A stretch of 39,914 nt of DNA, taken from Clostridiales bacterium. GTDB taxonomy: Bacteria; Bacillota; Clostridia; Lachnospirales; WQUN01. Shown here piece by piece: positions 8,002 to 13,982 of this stretch (positions within the stretch are counted from its first letter, which is position 1; every line of letters begins with the position of its first letter). The notes below the pieces were generated by a model. The model saw nothing but the letters and a program-made list of their open reading frames with translations. It did no database searches and was not told the origin of the DNA. The stretch covers positions 1 through 39,914 of the forward strand of contig JAISWZ010000721.1 of NCBI GenBank assembly GCA_031270945.1, given 5' to 3'. A program made the translations under genes and the position numbers.

Positions 8002-8048
8002 GTGGGAGGGATTCGCCGCTGCGGCGAAATATGCCCCGCTTGCACCAC
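8002..8048 (+). promoter_or_regulatory. rplA leader element resembling the rplK leader
   Basis: GTGGGAGGG at the 5' side and CCGCTTGCACCAC at the 3' side repeat the rplK leader motif, with GTGG pairing with CCAC. Here an extra 8-bp hairpin (TTCGCCGC/GCGGCGAA) is inserted between the halves. A second hairpin (TGCCTGCC/GGCAGGCA, about 8054-8078) follows before the ribosome-binding site. Confidence 0.5.
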
Positions 8049-8095
8049 ATCAAGTGCCTGCCCCCGTTTCTGGCAGGCATATAGGAGGCCAATAA

Positions 8096-8791
8096 ATGAA
8101 GCACGGCAAGAAGTACAATGAGAAAGCAAAGCTGGTTGACAGAACCGCGCTGTACGAAGTAGACCAGGCGATAGAGCTCGTGCAGAAGACCCATATCGCC
8201 AAATTTGATGAGACAGTGGAAGCCCACATCAGGCTGGGAGTCGACTCCCGCCACGCCGACCAGCAGGTCAGAGGCGCTGTGGTTCTCCCTCACGGCACAG
8301 GAAAGACAGTCAGAGTGCTTGTCTTCGCGAAGAACGAAAAGGCCGCCGAAGCCCAGGCTGCTGGCGCTGACTACGTTGGCGCAGAGGATTTGATAGCCAA
8401 GATCCAGTCCCAGAACTGGTTCGAGTTCGACGTGGCTGTAGCCTCTCCTGACATGATGGGCCTTGTTGGCCGCATAGGCCGCATATTGGGACCCAAAGGG
8501 CTCATGCCCAACCCCAAGGCTGGCACGGTTACGCCGGATGTCGCCAAGGCCATCAAAGAGATCAAAGCCGGAAAAATCGAGTACAGGCTTGACAAGACAA
8601 ACATCATCCACGTTCCGCTTGGCAAGGTCAGCTTTGGCACAGAGAAGCTGAGGGACAACTTCCAGACCCTCCTTGGCGCTCTCATCAAGGCCAAGCCAGC
8701 CGCCGCAAAAGGCCAGTACCTCAGGAGCGTTGTCTTAGCATCCACCATGGGCCCAGGCATCAAGATCAACCCCGTGAAAGTGACCGAGTAG
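8096..8791 (+). CDS. rplA: 50S ribosomal protein L1
   Basis: L1 forms the mobile L1 stalk at the ribosomal E site and in many bacteria represses its own operon. The 231-residue product is full length and includes [55 protein letters not shown] and [17 protein letters not shown]. The ATG at 8096 has ATAGGAGG 6-7 bases upstream. It is the last gene of the operon: a terminator follows within about 30 bases, and rplJ-rplL are not adjacent. Confidence 0.98.
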   Translation: MKHGKKYNEKAKLVDRTALYEVDQAIELVQKTHIAKFDETVEAHIRLGVDSRHADQQVRGAVVLPHGTGKTVRVLVFAKNEKAAEAQAAGADYVGAEDLIAKIQSQNWFEFDVAVASPDMMGLVGRIGRILGPKGLMPNPKAGTVTPDVAKAIKEIKAGKIEYRLDKTNIIHVPLGKVSFGTEKLRDNFQTLLGALIKAKPAAAKGQYLRSVVLASTMGPGIKINPVKVTE

Positions 8792-8817
8792 GACAATCCG
8801 CTGATTATTCAGCTTAT

Positions 8818-8841
8818 AAAGGCGCCGAGAGGCGCCTTTTT
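8818..8841 (+). terminator. intrinsic terminator of the ribosomal operon
   Basis: AAAGGCGCC-GAGA-GGCGCCTTT followed by more T residues, about 27 bases after the rplA stop. The stem is self-complementary and the T-run is on the correct side. Confidence 0.85.
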
Positions 8842-8913
8842 GATTTGGTGGCGGCGAGCTGGAATATGGAGGAAGATAGGGGCGCATGGAAGCGAGAGAT
8901 ACGTAAAAACAAA

Positions 8914-8999
8914 TTTATGGATCTTGGCGGATTTGAATTTAGGGCTTGCTTTTTCTATTTTTTTGCGATATAATAATTTTGATGAGATGAAGCGTCCTA
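8914..8999. repeat. AT-rich dispersed repeat, copy 1 (copies at 9041 and 11596)
   Basis: ATCTTGGCGGATTTGAATTT begins this repeat, followed by GGGCTTGC, a T-run and GATATAATAATTTTGATGAG. The first part recurs at 9041-9065 and a longer version at 11596-11665. No coding potential is visible. The GATATAAT inside could act as a -10 box. Confidence 0.65.
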
Positions 9000-9205
9000 G
9001 AGCCAATTGGTTAAGCAAAGATTCAGAGCAATAAGCAGAATCTTGGCGGATTTGAATTTTGGGGCATGCTCTTAGTCGCTCCGTTCGATGGCAAAATTTT
9101 ATTTTAAAATACTGATGATCGGTTTGATTTAGAATTAGCGGGAGCGGCCCTGCTGGGTTCTGAAGCGGGCAACTTGGCGTCATCAGCATAATAAAGCAAT
9201 CGATT

Positions 9206-10013
9206 CCTCGCAAGAGGTTTGAAAATGCTAGGAAATTTATAGTTTTGATATTATCTGGTAATTGTTGTTTCTCACGAACTAAACATTCATCAATTTCCTC
9301 GAAAGAGGTTTGAAAAAATTGTAAAATATTCAAATTAAAACCCAATATATATGCATCAAATCGCGAGATGCTATCATTGATTTCCTCGAAAGAGGTTGGA
9401 AATCCTGTGTCCCTTAGAAACCCATATCTTGTTTTTTGCTTGCGTTCCTCGAAAGAGGTTTGAAAACCTATATTTTTTGGGAACCCATATCTGATTTTTT
9501 GCTTGCGTTCCTCGAAAGAGGTTTGATGTGATATTGTAATCTTTTTGTTCTGTAAGTGCCTTAACAGAAATGGCTAAGCGCTTAGCTCACTGAATGCTAT
9601 TTTCTTAGCGGTCCGACTGGATTCTGAGGCGATCCCGAAATAGGTCTGCGCTTGCGTTCCTTGAAAGAGATTTGAAGAGATATTGTAATTGTTGGTTCAA
9701 ATCATTCAATAATTTCCTCGAAAGAGGTTTGAAGCACAAATAATCCCGGCAGATATTCGATGCTTAGAGCAAATCGCAAAATTCCTATAATGGCGCAGTA
9801 AAAGTCAAAGCACTGCTTTAACGCGTGACTTTTACAAGCCATAAAATAAATTTGGGGATATGCTCTTAGACCCCAAGACGGTCTGCGCTTGCGTTCCTCG
9901 AAAGAGGTTTGATGTGAATTAGTGATTGCAATTTTTAGTCATTATAGACATTGCCGTAAAAGCAATGACTGCGAGCTTAGCTCACTGAAAGCTATTTTGT
10001 TCCTCGAAAGAGG
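9206..10013 (+). repeat. cluster of nine CCTC-GAAA-GAGG mini-hairpins
   Basis: Nine copies of a 12-base hairpin begin at 9206, 9297, 9384, 9447, 9510, 9659, 9716, 9896 and 10002. Most are preceded by TT and followed by TTTGA. The stem is four base pairs, and the loop is a GNRA tetraloop (GAAA, once GCAA). Spacing is irregular (57-180 bases) except for two 63-base steps that come from a local duplication at 9420-9530. The last copy sits 6 bases before the ATG of the next gene and acts as its ribosome-binding site. No gene is visible between 8842 and 10019. All copies are on the same strand. Confidence 0.85.
9767..9865. repeat. palindromic intergenic element, short form, diverged
   Basis: GAGCAAATCGCAAAATT at the left end, AAATTTGGGGATATGCTC at the right. 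The inner arms GTAAAAGTCA and TGACTTTTAC pair around a core related to the copies at 4932 and 6021. It lies inside the mini-hairpin cluster. Confidence 0.8.
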
Positions 10014-10019
10014 TATTTT

Positions 10020-10574
10020 ATGCTTAATATATGGTTAGGCAACTGTGATATCTCTGTATATGATATGGATGTGGCATTTGAGTATTATCAAGAAGACGGC
10101 TGGTTCACTGACCCTTATGTAATAGGCATGGTTAAGGATGTAGACAAGACTGAACTGATTAGCCATCGTTTAGCTTATGATTACATGGGCGATCCTATGA
10201 ATCCAAGAGAGTTGTCAGGCGGGGTAAAGGCTTTAATACTACTTTACATGATAGATAATATTATTATCGATGGAAATATGATGGGAAATAATTGCGCTAG
10301 ATGGATTCTTGATATAGGAAAAAGAAGAGATTGCTATATCACTTTGTGCTATTTTTTAAATTTTGAAGAAGGCATAAAATCAGATGATGATTTTGAGTGC
10401 AGGTTATTAAATGTAGATAAAGTTATTAAATCTTTTGACGAGTATGATACTTTGTTTGGAAAACTTCTAGGCAAGCATGGGCTAGAGTTCGAGTATTGGA
10501 GAAATCCTCCTGAAAATTTTAATTGTATTATGGAGAGGGATCTTTCTCAGTTATATGAGCAAACGGAGGATTAG
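10020..10574 (+). CDS. DUF4869-like protein of unknown function
   Basis: The 184-residue product resembles the DUF4869 family: a start like MLNIWLGN, then WFTDPYVIGMVKDVDKTELIS, ELSGGVKALILLYMIDN and GNNCARWILDIGKRRDCYITL. The family's biochemical role is unknown to me. The protein appears soluble, with no signal or membrane segment. The ATG at 10020 has GAGG 6 bases upstream, and that GAGG is the 3' arm of a CCTC-GAAA-GAGG mini-hairpin, so the ribosome-binding site could be masked by folding. Codons are visibly more AT-rich than in the ribosomal genes before or the kinase after, suggesting acquisition by transfer. It ends 2 bases before the next gene, with which it forms a cassette. Confidence 0.7.
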   Translation: MLNIWLGNCDISVYDMDVAFEYYQEDGWFTDPYVIGMVKDVDKTELISHRLAYDYMGDPMNPRELSGGVKALILLYMIDNIIIDGNMMGNNCARWILDIGKRRDCYITLCYFLNFEEGIKSDDDFECRLLNVDKVIKSFDEYDTLFGKLLGKHGLEFEYWRNPPENFNCIMERDLSQLYEQTED

Positions 10575-10576
10575 TC

Positions 10577-11515
10577 GTGACAAGCATTGAATTGCGCGCT
10601 AAAAATCTTCAAGCGAAACTAATGCTTAAAAACAAATTGACTGTCATTTTTGACGAGTCCGGGACAGGAAAAACCTTAATCACGCGTTTGCTTGATTTCT
10701 ATAGGTCCACCAAGGGTATTGTATTTAGTGATTACCCCATTCGATTGCTGGATGGATTGGATGAGATAGAAAATAAAGCTTATGAAGTTAAGAAAGAAGC
10801 AAATAACGGGAACAAAGTCGTAAGTACAATAAAGGCAAAAGAGTTGCGTAGAGAGATTCTTTTTATAGATGCCCATCATCCAGCATTAGCAAAATCAACT
10901 TTAAGAAAAAACGTTGAAATGTTTGACGGGTACATTGTGATTATTTCTAGGCATTTTAGTTCTTTGCCTTTTGGAACATCAGATGTTTATACTGTAAAAA
11001 GCGAAAACAGATTTCACTGGTTGGAAATGATTACTGATCCATATAAAGATGAGTATGATAAACCAGATGTGATTATAGTTGAGGATGAAACTTGGGGTTT
11101 GGATTTTTATAAGTTGTTGTTTGGGAATTTAGGCGTAGATATATTTTCGTGCGAAAATAAAGACCATATTAGGGAAGCAATTAAAAGTTGTTCCAAGCAT
11201 TCTAAAAGAATAATGGTGATTTGCAATTCATGCGGATTATCTAATCATATATTTGATTTATATGATTATTTCGACAACTCCCATGTTCAATTTTTTGCTA
11301 TTGAGTCTTTTGAATGGATTGTATTAAGTCCATTTTTTAGACGTTTCGTTGAGGATTACAAATTAAATAAGCGCAGTGATGGGTTTTGTTTAAGCGACTT
11401 AAATTATGAAACAGATTTAACAAAGGGAGTCGCAGACAAGTTAAAACTAATTATGGAAGAGCATTATAGGAGATTTCCATTTTTGCAGTCTAAGGATACA
11501 CCCAGGCCTCGCTGA
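10577..11515 (+). CDS. P-loop ATPase-like protein, partner of the DUF4869-like gene
   Basis: The 312-residue product has a Walker A motif, DESGTGKT, near residues 26-33. A possible Walker B strand follows (ILFIDAH, about residues 94-100). From about residue 165 there is a second alpha/beta region beginning VIIVEDETWGLDFYKLLF, reminiscent of a Toprim fold first strand with its glutamate. The expected DxD strand reads IMVICNSCGLS, however, so a Toprim activity would lack key acids. I do not recognise a named family. The GTG start has GGAGGA 6 bases upstream, and the gene begins 2 bases after its partner's stop, so the two are co-translated. AT-rich composition matches its partner. The pairing suggests a small accessory or defence-like module; this is inference. 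Confidence 0.6.
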   Translation: MTSIELRAKNLQAKLMLKNKLTVIFDESGTGKTLITRLLDFYRSTKGIVFSDYPIRLLDGLDEIENKAYEVKKEANNGNKVVSTIKAKELRREILFIDAHHPALAKSTLRKNVEMFDGYIVIISRHFSSLPFGTSDVYTVKSENRFHWLEMITDPYKDEYDKPDVIIVEDETWGLDFYKLLFGNLGVDIFSCENKDHIREAIKSCSKHSKRIMVICNSCGLSNHIFDLYDYFDNSHVQFFAIESFEWIVLSPFFRRFVEDYKLNKRSDGFCLSDLNYETDLTKGVADKLKLIMEEHYRRFPFLQSKDTPRPR

Positions 11516-11742
11516 GCTTTTGACATTCAAAGGTATTTGCATTGCTGATTTTTAAGGCTCAGAGAGGTGCCTTTTGATATAAAATTTCCAACCAATAATC
11601 TTGGCGGATTTGAATTTTGGGCTTGCTTTTTATCTATTTTTCCGATATGATATTTCTGATGTATTAGCGCTCTAAAGGAATTGTTAAGCAAAGACTCTGC
11701 TCGCTGGCGAGTATTTATCATAAATCTTAAAGCCATCGATTC
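11516..11742. repeat. AT-rich dispersed repeat downstream of the cassette
   Basis: No gene is seen. ATCTTGGCGGATTTGAATTTTGGGCTTGC at about 11596 repeats the segment at 8914 and 9041 upstream of the cassette, followed again by a T-run and GATAT(G/A)AT. The cassette therefore lies between direct copies of this repeat, 8914/9041 on one side and 11596 on the other. A short hairpin, AGGCTCAGAGAGGTGCCTTTT (about 11553-11575), may terminate the cassette. Confidence 0.55.
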
Positions 11743-12313
11743 CTCGAAAGAGGTTTGAATGATAAATTGCAATTCGTTTTAAAAAGTGTCTTGACTTTCA
11801 TTCAGGGCTTTGTGCTTGCCTTGGCTTTTCTCGACAGAGATTTGAAGTAATATTCGTTGGTATATATCTCCCACTCATAGCTTATCCCAAAATTAAATCT
11901 GAGGCACCGAAAAGTCGATGTTTGCCCGCAAGCCCTAGCAATCTAGATGAAGCACTCACCAGGTCTTTGGCGATTTGCCCTTTGGCAAACGCCATTTGGC
12001 CTCTCGCTTATATATCCTTTTCTCAGTGCCTGGCATTCCTCGAAAGAGGCTTGAATGATAAATTGCTTATCGTTTGCAACAAGTGTCTCATGCCTTTCAT
12101 TCCTCTGATGCTGATAGGACTTTGTGCTTGAATTGACTTTTCTCGACAGAGATTTGAAGTAATATTTTTCAGAATCCTTCCCATGCGATCACAGCAGCAC
12201 GAGCAATCTAGTTAAGAACTCTCCATATCTTTGGCGATTTGCCCTTTGGCAAACGCCATTTGGCCTCTCGCTTATATATCCTTTTCTCAGTGCCTGGCAT
12301 TCCTCGAAAGAGG
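11743..12313 (+). repeat. tandem duplication carrying further mini-hairpins
   Basis: Two consecutive, imperfect units (about 11743-12037 and 12038-12301) and the start of a third. Each begins with CCTCGAAAGAGG and contains a variant hairpin TCTC-GACA-GAGA (11829-11840 and 12141-12152). Each ends with a nearly identical block of about 100 bases running from TTTGGCGATTTGCCCTTTGG to TCAGTGCCTGGCATT. The variant keeps its stem because both arms changed together. No convincing gene lies in this stretch. Confidence 0.75.
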
Positions 12314-12374
12314 CTTGAACGTAAAAATGGTTTTTGCATCCAGTCTTTTTTTCCTCCGCTTGCGTATACTTATA

Positions 12375-12474
12375 GCGTATCCCAAATCGCGTGGGATCGC
12401 GTTGGCTTACGTGATTTGCCCTTGAACAAGGGCAAACGCTATTCTCCGCCATTTTAGAATTAGGGATATGCCTC
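12375..12474. repeat. palindromic intergenic element, degenerate copy
   Basis: GCGTATCCCAAATCGCG at the left and AGGGATATGCCTC at the right, with the inner hairpin TTTGCCC-TTGAACAA-GGGCAAA seen in the long form. The outer arms are partly decayed. Confidence 0.65.
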
Positions 12475-12573
12475 TGCAGAAAACAATCGCTTGAGAGCGG
12501 CAGACCGGTGACTTCTCCTAGCGCTTAGGACAAATCCTTGATCCTTACTTGCGTCAACTTGACGAAATCTAAA

Positions 12574-12733
12574 ATCATATCCCAAAAATCTTATGGCTAC
12601 AAAAGTCACGCGCAGAAGTGTCGCGGGTTTGCTCTAAGAAGTCCTTGACAAACATCGATGACTTTGGCGATTTGCCCTTGATCATTGGGCAAACATTGCA
12701 ATGCGCCTTTTTTTGGAGTTTTGTGATATGCTC
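12574..12733. repeat. palindromic intergenic element, extended copy upstream of the PAP2 gene
   Basis: The ends are CATATCCCAAAAA and GTTTTGTGATATGCTC. Inside are AAAAGTCACGCG, GATGACTTTGGCG and the TTTGCCC...GGGCAAA hairpin. The right end runs directly into CTAAGGAG, which is the ribosome-binding site of the PAP2 gene. Confidence 0.7.
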
Positions 12734-12746
12734 TAAGGAGACTTTG

Positions 12747-13376
12747 ATGCTAACAAAAGCTGTCCGCCAGTTTATATGCGTTACCCTGACCTTGTTTGTC
12801 GCTATCGCTTTCCTTACCGCTACAGGCTTAACCCATGGGTTTGACGTGCTTGTGGCTCGCGTGGTCCAATCCCTCGAATCGAGCATACTAACTTTCATCA
12901 TGGTAAACATATCCCGTCTGGGGGATTGGTACTCGTTTATAGCAATAGCCTCAGCGCTTTTGATATTTCCGCCCACAAGGCGCACTGTGGGCTTGCCAGT
13001 GCTTATCACCCTTACGGCTTCATCACTCATGAACACAATACTGAAAGCGGCGTTCGCCGTTCCAAGGCCGGATGCGCACCGGCTGATATCCATAACCGGA
13101 TACTCTTTCCCCAGCGGCCACTCAATGAACAGCTCGGCCTTCATTGGCATCTGCGCGGTTCTCTTGTCGCGCCGCTGCAAGACAGTGGCAGGAAAAAAGG
13201 CAATGATAGGCTTGTCTTTGGCTTTTATAGCAACTGTCGGATTTAGCCGCATCTATCTGGGTGTCCACAATCCTTCGGATGTTTTGGCTGGCTTCTCTGC
13301 GGGTTTTTGCATATGCGCGATAGCCTCCCTCATCTTCAAGGAAGAGGTTGCCGCAGCTGACGCTGGCAAGAAGTAG
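12747..13376 (+). CDS. PAP2-family membrane phosphatase
   Basis: PAP2 enzymes remove phosphate from lipid phosphates such as undecaprenyl pyrophosphate or phosphatidylglycerol phosphate. The 209-residue product carries the three signature motifs: K100-x6-R107-P, PSGHS (122-126) and S167-R-x5-H174-x3-D178, set among about five hydrophobic segments. The ATG at 12747 is chosen because AAGGAG lies 6 bases upstream. The frame stays open for 43 codons further upstream, but those codons lie in the palindromic repeat and are hydrophilic, so they are not considered part of the protein. A terminator follows. Exact substrate cannot be read from the sequence. Confidence 0.9.
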   Translation: MLTKAVRQFICVTLTLFVAIAFLTATGLTHGFDVLVARVVQSLESSILTFIMVNISRLGDWYSFIAIASALLIFPPTRRTVGLPVLITLTASSLMNTILKAAFAVPRPDAHRLISITGYSFPSGHSMNSSAFIGICAVLLSRRCKTVAGKKAMIGLSLAFIATVGFSRIYLGVHNPSDVLAGFSAGFCICAIASLIFKEEVAAADAGKK

Positions 13377-13391
13377 GACGTTTATGACTAA

Positions 13392-13420
13392 AAAAGCGCG
13401 GATCATTGATCCGCGCTTTT
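13392..13420 (+). terminator. intrinsic terminator after the PAP2 gene
   Basis: A perfect 13-bp stem AAAAGCGCGGATC / GATCCGCGCTTTT with loop ATT, 15 bases after the stop codon. It has A-rich and T-rich flanks, so it can act in both directions. Confidence 0.85.
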
Positions 13421-13648
13421 CGATGTTTTAAATCTGGACATAGCACTGAGGATATCAGCTGATTTTTTTACAAATCAAGCACCTCATTTTCCTGATGTTT
13501 TATCTCAATCATGTCAAGCCATCAAGCGTCTATTCCCAAAATTCGGCCTGCGGCTCTATCATTCTTCTTATCGTTGCCTCTGTGATCAAACCGTGCCCAT
13601 ATCCCCTATCCAAATTTACATTAATTCCTATCCTCCCGTTTTCGCTTA

Positions 13649-13748
13649 GAGCATATCCCAAAATTTTATCCGAGGCGTCGGAAAAATCCGGCGTTGAAGC
13701 ATTCGCCAGGATTTTTCCGGCGCCATATCGGAATTTTGGGATATGCAC
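13649..13748. repeat. palindromic intergenic element, short form (100 bp)
   Basis: The ends are GAGCATATCCCAAAATT and AATTTTGGGATATGCAC. The inner arms GGAAAAATCC and GGATTTTTCC pair around a GGCGTTGAAGCATTCGCC core. It lies between the PAP2 terminator and the kinase promoter. Confidence 0.92.
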
Positions 13749-13764
13749 TCACAGTCAAAAGCAC

Positions 13765-13793
13765 TGTACTATTGCACAAAATTATGATATAAT
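13765..13793 (+). promoter_or_regulatory. extended -10 promoter for the kinase gene
   Basis: TGATATAAT (TATAAT at 13788-13793 with a TG one base upstream) and a weak -35 (TGTACT, 13765-13770) at 17 bases. The kinase start is about 180 bases further on. Confidence 0.5.
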
Positions 13794-13982
13794 CGGTGAT
13801 GCCAATGAGCGAAAACTGAGAATAAAATTATCAAATGTTTTCGCTCTCAAGTCAAGGCAAAACGCTTTCGCAACGAAAGCGTTTTGCCAACTTTACGGGT
13901 GCCCACAAGTATTCCAGCCTAACCAATCGATTTCCAAATCTAGACGCTCTCGCAATGCCGAACCAGGAAGGGGGATGTTTGG

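Noticed and set aside
8809..9345. Minus-strand open frame of 178 codons
   Set aside because: It runs through the terminator and dispersed repeats, has no recognisable motif and no convincing ribosome-binding site.
9206..10013. Possible CRISPR array formed by the CCTCGAAAGAGG repeats
   Set aside because: Spacing varies from 57 to 180 bases, the shared core is only about 20 bases, two 63-base steps come from duplicated flanks, and no cas gene is present.
11166..11250. Confident Toprim nuclease assignment for the cassette ATPase
   Set aside because: The first strand fits, but the DxD acids expected in the next strand are absent, so only a possible degenerate relation is stated.
12618..12746. 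N-terminal extension of the PAP2 phosphatase
   Set aside because: It lies in a palindromic repeat, and a strong ribosome-binding site precedes the ATG at 12747.
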